64,000 nt of DNA. Origin: JBHJGO01 sp050331715. Lineage in GTDB: Bacteria > Cyanobacteriota > Cyanobacteriia > Cyanobacteriales > Microcoleaceae. Each line of letters starts with the position of its first letter. Positions within the stretch are counted from its first letter, which is position 1. The stretch lies in the NCBI GenBank assembly GCA_050331715.1, contig JBHJGO010000015.1, forward strand, positions 65,373 to 129,372, in the 5' to 3' direction. The translations under genes were made by a program, and so were the position numbers. The notes under the pieces were generated by a model. That model was given only the letters and a program-made list of their open reading frames with translations. It made no database searches and was not told where the DNA came from. Shown here piece after piece: positions 7,626-16,250 of this stretch.

Positions 7626-8525
7626 ATGCGACAAATTGCATTTTACGGTAAAGGCGGTATCGGTAAGTCCACAACTTCTCAGAATACTATCGCGGCGTTG
7701 TCAGAAACGATGCGAGTCATGATCGTAGGTTGTGACCCCAAAGCTGACTCTACCCGCTTGATGCTGCACTCCAAAGCTCAGACTACAATTCTAAGCTTAG
7801 CTGCTGAACGAGGCGCTGGTGAAGACCTGGAAATCGAAGAGGTTCTACTGACTGGCTACAACAACGTTCGTTGCGTAGAGTCTGGTGGCCCTGAGCCTGG
7901 AGTTGGTTGTGCAGGTCGTGGTATCATCACCGCCATCAACTTCCTGGATGAGGTAGGTGCTTACGAAGATCTTGATCTAGTTTCCTACGATGTTTTGGGT
8001 GACGTTGTTTGTGGCGGTTTTGCAATGCCGATTCGGGAAGGCAAAGCCCAGGAAATCTACATCGTGACCTCGGGTGAAATGATGGCAATGTATGCGGCCA
8101 ACAACATTGCACGAGGTATTCTCAAGTATGCTCACTCCGGTGGTGTTCGTCTAGGCGGCTTAATCTGCAACAGCCGTAAAGTTGACCGTGAAGTTGAGCT
8201 GATTGAAGAGCTGGCCAGCCGTCTTGGCACTCAAATGATTCACTTTGTTCCTCGTGACAATGTAGTTCAGCGGGCTGAGCTGCGTCGTATGACTGTAATT
8301 GAGTATGAGCCAGATCATCCTCAAGCCAAGGAATATCGTGCTCTGGCTCGCAAGATCGAGCACAACAAGAATCTGGTTATTCCAACTCCAATCACTATGG
8401 ATGAACTAGAGGAACTCTTAGTTGACTTTGGCATGATGGACAGCGATGAAGAGTACATGAAAGCGGTTGCGGCTGACAAGGCTCGCAAGGCAGCCGAAGA
8501 GGCTCAAGCAACTGTCAACGCCTAA
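7626..8525 (+). CDS. nifH: Nitrogenase iron protein NifH (dinitrogenase reductase)
   Basis: NifH is the ATP-driven electron donor to the MoFe protein and also takes part in cofactor maturation and insertion. The P-loop GKGGIGKS spans residues 9-16. The two cysteines that bridge the [4Fe-4S] cluster across the dimer are Cys95 (GVGCAGRG) and Cys129 (DVVCGGFAM). Arg98 is the conserved position of ADP-ribosylation in bacteria that use it. Length is 299, with an Ala/Lys-rich tail (KAVAADKARKAAEEAQ) typical of cyanobacterial NifH. The gene has an AAGCGAGAAAGTACC leader and is followed by nifD after about 200 bp. Confidence 0.98.
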   Translation: MRQIAFYGKGGIGKSTTSQNTIAALSETMRVMIVGCDPKADSTRLMLHSKAQTTILSLAAERGAGEDLEIEEVLLTGYNNVRCVESGGPEPGVGCAGRGIITAINFLDEVGAYEDLDLVSYDVLGDVVCGGFAMPIREGKAQEIYIVTSGEMMAMYAANNIARGILKYAHSGGVRLGGLICNSRKVDREVELIEELASRLGTQMIHFVPRDNVVQRAELRRMTVIEYEPDHPQAKEYRALARKIEHNKNLVIPTPITMDELEELLVDFGMMDSDEEYMKAVAADKARKAAEEAQATVNA

Positions 8526-8726
8526 TTGATTGATGCGTAGGTTAGTGTTGAAGATTGGGAAATTCAACAATCTCTAGAGTTAAGGTTGTTTGATAGAGTC
8601 ACTTCTTCTATTCAGCAATACAAAATATGATTACTGTTGGGCTTCCTATCGTCATCTAACCTGCGACTCAACCCATTGCGAGAACTAATCACTAATAACG
8701 AATCATATCCATTGAGAGGGAATATC

Positions 8727-10184
8727 ATGGCAACTGTTGAAGAGAGAAAACAGCTCATTCAAGAAGTACTTGAAGTCTATCCTGAGAAAGCCAAGAAAAA
8801 GCGGAAGAAGCATCTCAATGTGTTTGAGGAGGGTCAGTCTGACTGCGGTGTAAAGTCCAATGTTAAATCCGTTCCTGGGGTAATGACCACAAGAGGTTGT
8901 GCCTACGCTGGAGCAAAAGGGGTAGTTTGGGGCCCTGTGAAGGATATGATCCACGTGAGCCACGGCCCTGTTGGTTGCGGTTACTACTCCTGGTCAGGCC
9001 GTCGGAACTACTACATCGGAACCACTGGAATTGATACCTTTGGTACCATGCAGTTCACCTCTGATTTCCAAGAGCGAGACATCGTATTTGGTGGGGATAA
9101 GAAACTGGCCAAGCTGATCGATGAAATGGAAGTCCTCTTCCCGCTCAGCCAAGGAACCACCATTGAATCTGAGTGCCCCATTGGTTTGATTGGAGATGAC
9201 ATCGAAGCTGTCGCTCGGAAGAAAGCCAAGGAAACTGAAAAGCCCGTTGTTCCAGTTCGTTGCGAAGGCTTCCGAGGTGTATCTCAGTCCCTAGGGCACC
9301 ACATTGCGAATGACACTGTTCGGGATTGGGTCTTCCCGAAAGCAGATGAGTATCGTAAAGCCCCTGAAGGATTCGAGCCTGGCCCCTACGATGTCAACAT
9401 CATTGGAGACTACAACATTGGTGGTGATGCCTGGCCGAGCCGGATGCTGCTAGAAGAAATGGGTCTGCGGGTAATTTCTCAGTTCTCTGGAGATGGCTCC
9501 TTCAATGAAGTGGTTATGGCTCCTCTGGCGAAGATGAACCTGATTCACTGCTATCGGTCGATGAACTACATCTGCCGTCACATGGAAGAGAAGTATGGTA
9601 TTCCATGGTTAGAGTACAACTTCTTCGGCCCCACTCAAATTGCTGAGTCCCTCCGGAAGATTGCTGCTCAGTTTGATGAAACTATTCAAGCCAAAGCTGA
9701 GGAAGTCATTGCTAAGTACCAGCCTCTAGTGGATGAAGTTCTAGAGAAATTTATTCCTCGATTGGGTGGTAAGGAAGTCATGATGATGGTCGGTGGTCTA
9801 CGACCTCGTCACGTGATTCCAGCTTTCCAAGACTTGGGAATGAAGGTGACTGGAACAGGTTATGAGTTCGGTCATGGAGATGACTACAAGCGCACAACTC
9901 ACTACACTGATGATGCCACCGTTATCTACGATGACGTTAGCGGCTATGAATTTGAAGAGTTGGCGAAGCAGATGAAGCCTGACCTGGTTGCGTCTGGAAT
10001 TAAAGAGAAGTATGTTTTCCAGAAAATGGGTCTGCCTTTCCGTCAAATGCACTCCTGGGATTATTCCGGCCCCTATCACGGCTACCACGGTTTTGCGGTA
10101 TTTGCCCGTGATATGGACATGGCAATTAACAACCCAACCTGGGGATTGGTCAATGCACCTTGGGAAACAGAGGAAGAGGAATAA
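8727..10184 (+). CDS. nifD: Nitrogenase MoFe protein alpha chain NifD
   Basis: The alpha subunit of dinitrogenase binds FeMo-co. With the ATG at 8727 (MATVEERKQL, 485 aa) the cofactor ligands fall at Cys275 (LIHCYRSMNY) and His442 (QMHSWDYSG), the canonical positions. P-cluster cysteines are in TTRGCAYAG, HGPVGCGYY and ESECPIGLIG. The open frame reaches back to a TTG at 8637, but those 30 residues are unlike NifD and a GAGAGGGAAT site lies before 8727. The gene is uninterrupted: there is no excision element of the heterocyst-former type. Confidence 0.98.
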   Translation: MATVEERKQLIQEVLEVYPEKAKKKRKKHLNVFEEGQSDCGVKSNVKSVPGVMTTRGCAYAGAKGVVWGPVKDMIHVSHGPVGCGYYSWSGRRNYYIGTTGIDTFGTMQFTSDFQERDIVFGGDKKLAKLIDEMEVLFPLSQGTTIESECPIGLIGDDIEAVARKKAKETEKPVVPVRCEGFRGVSQSLGHHIANDTVRDWVFPKADEYRKAPEGFEPGPYDVNIIGDYNIGGDAWPSRMLLEEMGLRVISQFSGDGSFNEVVMAPLAKMNLIHCYRSMNYICRHMEEKYGIPWLEYNFFGPTQIAESLRKIAAQFDETIQAKAEEVIAKYQPLVDEVLEKFIPRLGGKEVMMMVGGLRPRHVIPAFQDLGMKVTGTGYEFGHGDDYKRTTHYTDDATVIYDDVSGYEFEELAKQMKPDLVASGIKEKYVFQKMGLPFRQMHSWDYSGPYHGYHGFAVFARDMDMAINNPTWGLVNAPWETEEEE

Positions 10185-10188
10185 TTCT

Positions 10189-10311
10189 GGTTATTGGTCA
10201 TTGGTTATTGGTCATTGGTTATTGACAGTCTATCGACAATAACTCAGATATCAAGCTAATGACAAGTTACAAAGGACAAGTGACTAGTGACAAGTGACTA
10301 ATGACTAATAA
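10189..10311. repeat. Degenerate heptamer repeat block, nifD-nifK spacer
   Basis: Units TATTGGT and CATTGGT alternate right after the nifD stop (10189-10225). They are followed by the complementary type GACAAGT, GACTAGT, GACTAAT up to about 10311. The spacer is thus bracketed by opposite-strand versions of the same heptamer family and could fold into a long imperfect hairpin. Confidence 0.65.
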
Positions 10312-10361
10312 CATCCCCTAAACTTATGCTCTACAACTTACCCTTTTAAAAGGAGAAAATC

Positions 10362-11960
10362 ATGACTCAAGACAACACCCCAAATCCTGACAACACTCAA
10401 GAGACAACAACTCCTCAAAACCCCAAAACAGCTAATGCTGGTAAGATCCTTGACCACGTTGATCTGTTTCAAACTGGAGAATACCAGGATTTATTCGCAG
10501 TCAAGCGGGAGTATGAAGGTGCGCACAGCGCAGAAGAAGTCGCCCGCGTAGCAGAATGGACAAAGTCCTGGGAATATCGGGAAAAGAACTTTGATCGCAA
10601 AGCCCTAACCGTTAACCCGACTAAAGCATGCCAGCCGCTTGGTTCTCTCTTTTGTGCCGCAGGTTTTGAAGGAACTCTTCCTTACAGCCATGGATCTCAG
10701 GGATGCGTTGCTTACTTCCGAACCCACTTAACCCGGAACTACAAAGAGCCATTCCAGGCAGTTTCCTCCTCCATGACTGAGGACGCGGCGGTATTTGGTG
10801 GCTTGAAGAATATGGTCGATGGCCTGGCCAACTCCTATGCCCTGTACAAGCCCAAAATGATTGCTCTCTGTACTACTTGTATGGCAGAGGTAATTGGAGA
10901 TGACCTGGGTTCCTTCATTCAAACTGCGAAGAACGAGGGTTCCATTCCTCAAGACTTCCCAGTGCCCTATGCTCACACTCCTAGCTTTGTCGGTTCCCAT
11001 ATCACTGGCTACGACAATATGCTGAAGGGCATCCTGGAATGCTTGACCAAGGACAAGAAGGTCGAAACCACAAATGGGAAGTTCAACTTCAACCTGGGTT
11101 TTGATCCTTACGTTGGCAATGCCCGCGAATTGAAGCGAATCTTAGATCTGTTCGGAGTAGATTACACCATCCTGTCTGACAACTCTGATGCCTTTGATTC
11201 TCCCAACCAGGGCGACTTCAAGATGTACAATGGCTTGACTAAGCTAGAGGATGCAGCAGATTCCATCAATGCGGAAGGAACCTTCTTCTTCCAGAAGCAC
11301 ACCACTCCGAAGACTCAAGCCTATATTGAGAAAGAGTGGGGTCAGAAGACTTACAACGCCCGTCCCTTCGGTATCCGAGGTACTGACGAGTTCTTGATGA
11401 AGTTGTCTGCGGTAACAGGTAAGCCAATTCCAGAGCAACTGCAAATTGAGCGCGGTCACGCAGTTGATGCCCTGACTGATTCTCAAGCTTGGTTACACGG
11501 TAAGAAGATTGCTCTCTATGGAGATCCCGATCATCTAATCAACTTAATCACTTTCCTATTGGAAGTGGGTGCTGAGCCGGTTCACGTTCTGTTGTCCAAC
11601 AGCAGTGAAGAGTTTGAAGCAGAGGCCCGTGAGTTACTCCAGTCCAGCCCCTATGGTCAAGGTGCAACGGTTTGGGGTGGCAAGGATCTATGGCACATGC
11701 GTTCCTTGCTGTTCACTGAGCCTGTGGATCTGTTGATCGGTAACTCCTATGGTAAATACCTCTGGCGTGATACTCACACTCCACTGGTTCGGATCGGATA
11801 TCCTATCTTCGACCGTCACCACATGCACCGTTACAACACTCTGGGCTACACAGGTGCACTGAATCTACTCAACTGGATTGTTAACACCATCCTAGACGAG
11901 CTAGATCGCAGCACCATCATCCCAGCCAAGACTGACATCTCCTTCGACTTGATTCGTTAA
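10362..11960 (+). CDS. nifK: Nitrogenase MoFe protein beta chain NifK
   Basis: The beta subunit of dinitrogenase shares the P-cluster with NifD. P-cluster ligands are in KACQPLGSLFCAAGF, HGSQGCVAYF and CTTCMAEVIGDD. The C-terminal half has the GNSYGKYLWRD segment and the YPIFDRHHMHRY motif typical of NifK. At 532 residues it is a little longer than usual because of a polar Asn/Thr/Pro/Gln-rich N-terminal extension (about residues 1-25). The ATG has an AAAAGGAG site seven bases upstream, supporting the longer start. Confidence 0.98.
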   Translation: MTQDNTPNPDNTQETTTPQNPKTANAGKILDHVDLFQTGEYQDLFAVKREYEGAHSAEEVARVAEWTKSWEYREKNFDRKALTVNPTKACQPLGSLFCAAGFEGTLPYSHGSQGCVAYFRTHLTRNYKEPFQAVSSSMTEDAAVFGGLKNMVDGLANSYALYKPKMIALCTTCMAEVIGDDLGSFIQTAKNEGSIPQDFPVPYAHTPSFVGSHITGYDNMLKGILECLTKDKKVETTNGKFNFNLGFDPYVGNARELKRILDLFGVDYTILSDNSDAFDSPNQGDFKMYNGLTKLEDAADSINAEGTFFFQKHTTPKTQAYIEKEWGQKTYNARPFGIRGTDEFLMKLSAVTGKPIPEQLQIERGHAVDALTDSQAWLHGKKIALYGDPDHLINLITFLLEVGAEPVHVLLSNSSEEFEAEARELLQSSPYGQGATVWGGKDLWHMRSLLFTEPVDLLIGNSYGKYLWRDTHTPLVRIGYPIFDRHHMHRYNTLGYTGALNLLNWIVNTILDELDRSTIIPAKTDISFDLIR

Positions 11961-11967
11961 TTGTTAA

Positions 11968-12021
11968 AAGCGACGGGAGTTAGACATCTGAACAAAACCA
12001 TACAACCACTACCCGTCGCTT
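11968..12021. promoter_or_regulatory. Inverted repeat just after nifK
   Basis: AAGCGACGGG (11968-11977) and CCCGTCGCTT (12012-12021) are a perfect 10-bp inverted repeat around a 34-base loop, seven bases after the nifK stop. There is no T-run, so it is not a normal terminator. It may protect the 3' end of nifHDK mRNA or attenuate read-through into nifZ. Confidence 0.5.
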
Positions 12022-12023
12022 CG

Positions 12024-12082
12024 TCATTAGTCATCAGCCAAATCAGTGACCAATGACTAATGACCAATAACCAATAACTAAC
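12024..12082. repeat. Degenerate heptamer repeat block, nifK-nifZ spacer
   Basis: Units CATTAGT, CATCAGC, then GACCAATGACTAATGACC and AACCAATAACTAACC run up to the nifZ start codon, leaving no ordinary ribosome binding site for nifZ. Confidence 0.6.
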
Positions 12083-12083
12083 C

Positions 12084-12353
12084 ATGGGAAGACTCAGCGA
12101 CGAAATTGAACTGAACGGCCCCCCTGCCTTCGACATTAACCAGAAAGTGAGACTCAAGAAATTAATCCGAAATGATGGTACTTTCCCCGGTAAAGAAGTC
12201 GGTGAACACCTCGCCAAAAAAGGAGAGACGGGCTACATCGTTGGTATTGGAACCTACCTACAAAAAGCCTACATTTACTCCGTCCACTTCCTGGAAACAG
12301 GATACACCGTCGGTTGTCTCAAAAAAGAGCTGGAACTTGCAGAAGAAGTTTAA
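12084..12353 (+). CDS. nifZ: Nitrogen fixation protein NifZ
   Basis: An 89-residue protein of the NifZ family, which helps mature the P-clusters of the MoFe protein. The conserved core is visible: KVRLKKLIRNDGTFPGKEVGEHL, then GETGYIVGIGTYLQ and IYSVHFLETGYTVGC (quoted here in part). Cyanobacterial NifZ is shorter than the proteobacterial form, as here. It follows nifK by 123 bp and precedes the next gene by 12 bp, so the two are surely co-transcribed. nifT, which often accompanies nifZ, was not found. Confidence 0.9.
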   Translation: MGRLSDEIELNGPPAFDINQKVRLKKLIRNDGTFPGKEVGEHLAKKGETGYIVGIGTYLQKAYIYSVHFLETGYTVGCLKKELELAEEV

Positions 12354-12365
12354 AGGAGATGTCCA

Positions 12366-12698
12366 ATGGCAACCATCACCCACACCCACGAACACAAACA
12401 TGACCACGAAAATTTCGAACCACCTCGCAGGCAGCACCCTAAGTTTGATATTTTCGCTCCACTGCGTCAATGGGTTGATGGATTTGAAATCAAACAATCC
12501 AAACCCGCCCACACAATTTGTACCTTGATTCCCTGCACTTGTCCTTTTGAAAGGAACGTCAATTTTTTCGGAAGACTCCTATTCCATGTTCCTCCCCTCT
12601 GTAAGCTTAACCCTCTCTATGAAGAGCTTGTTAGCCTTCGGTTTCGGGCACTCACCTATCTTGCAGACAATGGCGAAGATATTTCCAAGTATTGTTAG
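12366..12698 (+). CDS. Mo-dependent nitrogenase C-terminal-domain protein
   Basis: A 110-residue protein whose region 30-108 matches the cyanobacterial 'Mo-dependent nitrogenase C-terminal' family (PF06967 type): PLRQWVD, then IPCTCPFERN, FHVPPLCKLNPLYEEL and LRFRALTYLADN. The family has no known enzymatic role; four cysteines in the core (CTLIPCTCP and PLCKLN) suggest metal or disulphide chemistry. The N-terminus THTHEHKHDHEN carries six histidines within about ten residues, a likely metal-binding tail. An AAAGGAGATG site lies just before the ATG. Translationally close to nifZ. Confidence 0.85.
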   Translation: MATITHTHEHKHDHENFEPPRRQHPKFDIFAPLRQWVDGFEIKQSKPAHTICTLIPCTCPFERNVNFFGRLLFHVPPLCKLNPLYEELVSLRFRALTYLADNGEDISKYC

Positions 12699-12764
12699 TT
12701 TATCATTGGTCATTGGTCACTGATAAGAACGGACAACTAATGACTAATAACAAGTGACTAATAA
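12699..12764. repeat. Degenerate heptamer repeat block
   Basis: TATCATTGGTCATTGGTCACTG is followed by GACTAATAACAAGTGACTAATAAC-type units, again in two strand senses. The block abuts the 3' end of the broken four-helix-bundle gene. Confidence 0.6.
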
Positions 12765-13085
12765 CTAACTCCTTCCAATTGAATTGAGATAAGCATTTAA
12801 TTTTGGAGGCAAGTTATCAATGATGGGTTTGAGCTTTGTGAGATTGTGTTGTGTCAGTAAACCACGAGAGAACGATCCTCTTGTTATTTTGACAAATCGT
12901 TTATTGTCCTGATAGCTTCCCCGACCCGTTCCCTCAGCAATATTTGCTCCGATACTATCCCCCGAACGAACAAGTTACTTCCCAACAGTATCGCGCGAAA
13001 AAGCATCCCACTCCCGAATAATCTTCCAAATCTCATCCGCCAACTCATCCGCCAACCGATAAACCTCCAAATCCTGAAACCGCAC
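12765..13085 (-). pseudogene. Broken four-helix-bundle protein gene (23S rRNA intervening-sequence-protein family)
   Basis: Reading the minus strand from about 13085 gives FQDLEVYRLADELADEIW, then REWDAFSRDTVGK, an in-frame TAA, and without any frame change LVRSGDSIGANIAEG, GRGSYQDNKRFVK and a tail KPIIDNLPPKLNAYLNSIG ending at a TAG (12765). This is the full pattern of the four-helix-bundle (S23/IVP) family. The TAA stands where the family has glutamine (GKQLVRSGD), a CAA-to-TAA change. About a dozen residues expected between RGS and the last helix are also missing, in frame. The start is uncertain (GTG at 13085 chosen). It interrupts the nif series on the opposite strand and looks like a decayed insertion. 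Confidence 0.8.
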
Positions 13086-13157
13086 ACCAGAACCCCCAAA
13101 AACCACAAACCCAACTCTACAAACAACCAATAACAAATGACAAAGGACAAATAAAAA

Positions 13158-14594
13158 ATGGCTAGACCAAAAATCGCAGAACTCCTGACTGAACCCGGTT
13201 GCGAACACAATCATAAAAAAGGCGAAAAAGGTAAAAATAAATCCTGTAAACAGGTTGCTCAACCCGGAGCTGCCCAAGGTGGTTGTGCGTTTGATGGTGC
13301 GTCCATTGCCCTTGTTCCGATCACCGATGCAGCCCACCTGGTTCACGGCCCCATCGCCTGTGCTGGTAACTCTTGGGGCAGTCGCGGCAGCCTCTCTTCC
13401 GGCCCCATGACCTACAAGATGGGATTCACCACTGACATTACAGAAAACAATGTAATTTTCGGTGGAGAAAAGCGGCTTTATAGGGGAATTTCTCAGATCA
13501 TTAAGCGCTATAATCCCCCTGCCGTTTTCGTTTATTCCACCTGTGTGACTGCATTAATCGGGGATGATTTGGATGCAGTTTGTAAAGCAGCAACTGACAA
13601 GTTTGGAACCCCTATTATTCCAGTACATTCTCCTGGATTTGTCGGTAGTAAGAACCTGGGCAATCGTTTAGCGGGAGAATCCTTATTGGAATACGTTGTC
13701 GGTAGCGCGGAACCAGAATACACCACCCCCTACGACATCAATTTAATTGGTGAGTACAACATCGCTGGGGAAATGTGGAATGTCACCCCTCTACTTGAAA
13801 AACTTGGCATTCGAGCACTGGCCAAAATCACAGGGGATGCTCGGTATAACGATATTCGCTATGCTCACCGCGCCAAACTGAACGTGATGATTTGCTCCAA
13901 GGCATTAATCAACATGGGACGTAAAATGGAGGAACGCTACGGCATTCCTTATATTGAGGAGTCATTTTACGGCATTGACGACATGAACCGTTTCTTGCGG
14001 AACGTGGCGGCCATGTTGGGTGATTCTAAGTTACAGGAACAGGTAGAGGAGTTAATTGTCGAGGAAACTGCCAAGTTAGATATTGCCCTAGAACCCTATC
14101 GTCAGCGACTCAAGGGCAAGCGAGTCGTGCTCTACACCGGAGGGGTGAAGAGTTGGTCAATCATCTCAGCCGCTAAGGACTTGGGAATTGAGGTGGTGGC
14201 CACCAGCACCAAGAAAAGCACCGAGGAAGATAAAGCTCGGATCAAGGACTTGTTGGGTAAGGACGGCATCAAGATTCAAAAAGGCAATACCCAGGAGCTA
14301 CTGAAAATCATTGAGCGTACCAAGGCAGATATGTTAATCGCGGGTGGTCGCAATCAATACACTGCATTGAAGGCTCGAATTCCATTCCTTGACATCAACC
14401 AAGAACGTCACCATCCCTATGCCGGATACGACGGCATGATCGAAATGGCGAAGGAGCTAGACGAAGCCCTTCACAGCCCCATCTGGCAACAGGTGCGAAT
14501 GCCTGCTCCTTGGGAAGTGGGTCTAGGGCATGAAGAATTGGTTAGCGAGTCATTGCCAGAGATATCTCAGTCGTCATTAGTCATTAGTCACTAG
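13158..14594 (+). CDS. nifE: Nitrogenase MoFe cofactor biosynthesis protein NifE
   Basis: NifE forms with NifN the NifEN scaffold on which NifB-co is converted to FeMo-co. It is homologous to NifD. Conserved cysteine segments are GGCAFDGA, HGPIACAGNSWG and STCVTALIGDDL; HPYAGYDG replaces the His442 region. The ATG has no strong ribosome binding site because heptamer repeats precede it. The last nine or so residues (SQSSLVISH) are encoded by the heptamer repeat block itself, so the original stop has been lost or overrun and the protein is slightly extended (478 aa). Confidence 0.96.
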   Translation: MARPKIAELLTEPGCEHNHKKGEKGKNKSCKQVAQPGAAQGGCAFDGASIALVPITDAAHLVHGPIACAGNSWGSRGSLSSGPMTYKMGFTTDITENNVIFGGEKRLYRGISQIIKRYNPPAVFVYSTCVTALIGDDLDAVCKAATDKFGTPIIPVHSPGFVGSKNLGNRLAGESLLEYVVGSAEPEYTTPYDINLIGEYNIAGEMWNVTPLLEKLGIRALAKITGDARYNDIRYAHRAKLNVMICSKALINMGRKMEERYGIPYIEESFYGIDDMNRFLRNVAAMLGDSKLQEQVEELIVEETAKLDIALEPYRQRLKGKRVVLYTGGVKSWSIISAAKDLGIEVVATSTKKSTEEDKARIKDLLGKDGIKIQKGNTQELLKIIERTKADMLIAGGRNQYTALKARIPFLDINQERHHPYAGYDGMIEMAKELDEALHSPIWQQVRMPAPWEVGLGHEELVSESLPEISQSSLVISH

Positions 14595-14733
14595 TCATTA
14601 GTCACTAGTCCTCAAGCAACCAGTAACCAACAACCAGTAACCAACAACCAATAATCAGTAGCCAATGACCAAGGACAAATGAACGAGAACCAGTAACTAA
14701 TAAGCCAATGACCAATGACCAATAACCCCAAAA
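14571..14733. repeat. Largest heptamer repeat block, nifE-nifN junction
   Basis: More than 20 degenerate 7-bp units. CATTAGT and CACTAGT run from inside the nifE C-terminus to about 14607. AACCAGT, AACCAAC, GACCAAG and GACCAAT run on to the nifN start. It spans the whole intergenic space and changes the nifE C-terminus. Confidence 0.7.
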
Positions 14734-14739
14734 CCAGTG

Positions 14740-16086
14740 ATGATTACAACTATCAACCGTTCTAAAAAATCTGTTGCCGTCAATCCATTGAAGCTGAGTT
14801 CTCCTTTAGGTGCATCTCTAGCCTTCCTGGGACTCAAGGGAATGATGCCATTGTTTCATGGTTCTCAGGGATGCACTGCCTTTGCCAAGGTCATTCTGGT
14901 GCGGCATTTCCGGGAAGCAATTCCCATGTCCACCACTGCCATGACAGAAGTTAGCACCATTCTGGGGGGTGGCGAAAATATCGAAGCAGCCATTCTAACA
15001 CTGGTGGAAAAGTCAAAACCTGAAGTCATTGGGTTATTGACAACTGGACTGACGGAAACACGGGGAGAAGATTTTCTGGGGATTCTTAAGAATTTCCGCA
15101 GTGATCATCCAGAACTAGACTCCCTGCCCATCATCTTTGTCTCAACCCCAGACTATAGGGGTGCTATGGAAAATGGCTATGCCGCAGCCGTAGAGCAAAT
15201 TGTTTCTACGGACTATGTGACTCCCACGGCTGACAGTTATCAAAAACCCAGAGTGACCATCTTGGCGGGTTCGCTGTTGGGGCCAGGAGACGTTCAGGAA
15301 ACTAAGGACATTGTGGAAGCCTTTGGGCTAACACCCATTGTTGTGCCAGATTTATCGGGATCATTGGATGGGCATCTGGGCGAAGAATACGACACCGTGA
15401 CCTCTGGTGGGACAACCGTTGAAGATCTGAGTCATTTGCCAGAATCCTGTTTCACTCTGGCTATTGGTGAAAGTATGCGAGCTGCAGCAGAAGCCCTGAA
15501 GCGTAAGTTCGGCACAGACTATGAAGTATTTCCTCGATTCGCTGGGCTGGAACCCGTTGATCGCTTTTTAATGCGACTGGCGGAGATTACCCATACTCCG
15601 ACGGATGTTCACTTTGTCCAACCCGTTCAAGTGCCTGAACGGTACAACCGCCAACGGCGACAGTTACAGGATGGGATTCTGGACACCCATTTCTACTTCA
15701 GCCGCAAGCGAGTTTGTCTAGCCCTAGAACCCGATCTACTCTACCAAACTAGTTGGCTGTTGCATGATATGGGGGCAGAAGTTCAAGCAGCAGTAACCAC
15801 AACAAAGTCTCCTTTGTTGGCAAAACTACCGATTGACTCTGTAACAATTGGGGACTTAGAAGATTTAGAAGATCTAGCAAAAGGAGCTGATTTGATCATT
15901 ACAAATTCTCACGGAAAAGGAATAAGTGAACGGTTAAAGATTCCGCTCTATCGTATGGGCTATCCAGTCTTTGATCGCCTCGGGAATGGCCAAAAATGTC
16001 TAACGGGATACAGAGGAACACTCCGATTGTTATTTGATCTAGGCAATCTCTTTTTAGAAGCTGAAGAATCTCAAACAAAATATTAA
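14740..16086 (+). CDS. nifN: Nitrogenase cofactor biosynthesis protein NifN
   Basis: NifN is the NifK-like half of the NifEN scaffold. Typical segments are VNPLKLSSPLGASLA, FHGSQGCTAFAK, PMSTTAMTEV, LLTTGLTETRGED and the C-terminal MGYPVFDRLG. At 448-449 residues it has the normal NifN length, about 80 shorter than NifK at the N-terminus. An ATG at 14740 is preferred over the GTG three bases before it. It is the last of the large cofactor genes; nifX follows after an inserted small gene. Confidence 0.96.
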   Translation: MITTINRSKKSVAVNPLKLSSPLGASLAFLGLKGMMPLFHGSQGCTAFAKVILVRHFREAIPMSTTAMTEVSTILGGGENIEAAILTLVEKSKPEVIGLLTTGLTETRGEDFLGILKNFRSDHPELDSLPIIFVSTPDYRGAMENGYAAAVEQIVSTDYVTPTADSYQKPRVTILAGSLLGPGDVQETKDIVEAFGLTPIVVPDLSGSLDGHLGEEYDTVTSGGTTVEDLSHLPESCFTLAIGESMRAAAEALKRKFGTDYEVFPRFAGLEPVDRFLMRLAEITHTPTDVHFVQPVQVPERYNRQRRQLQDGILDTHFYFSRKRVCLALEPDLLYQTSWLLHDMGAEVQAAVTTTKSPLLAKLPIDSVTIGDLEDLEDLAKGADLIITNSHGKGISERLKIPLYRMGYPVFDRLGNGQKCLTGYRGTLRLLFDLGNLFLEAEESQTKY

Positions 16087-16250
16087 GAGCAGAAAATAAT
16101 TCTCTTTTAATCATTTATATTTGAGTTATCAGCCTAGCAGTTCATCTCAAAAAAACTAGAAATCAGTTATGTAACTATGCCAATCGGCCTTTTCAAACTT
16201 GATTCATCCTAGAAGATTAGTCTGTTAACCATTCAAACAGGTCTCACATC

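Noticed and set aside
8637..8726. N-terminal extension of NifD from a TTG start
   Set aside because: The 30 residues are unlike NifD, and the internal ATG puts the cofactor ligands at canonical positions.
8727..10184. Search for a nifD excision element
   Set aside because: nifD is continuous and no recombinase gene is nearby.
12821..12913. A 30-codon plus-strand ORF with a TTTTGGAGG site in the gap before nifE
   Set aside because: It lies antisense to the decayed four-helix-bundle gene, whose conserved residues explain the sequence better.
6226..14733. The repeat blocks as a CRISPR array
   Set aside because: Units are 7 bp, degenerate and without unique spacers; no cas genes are present.
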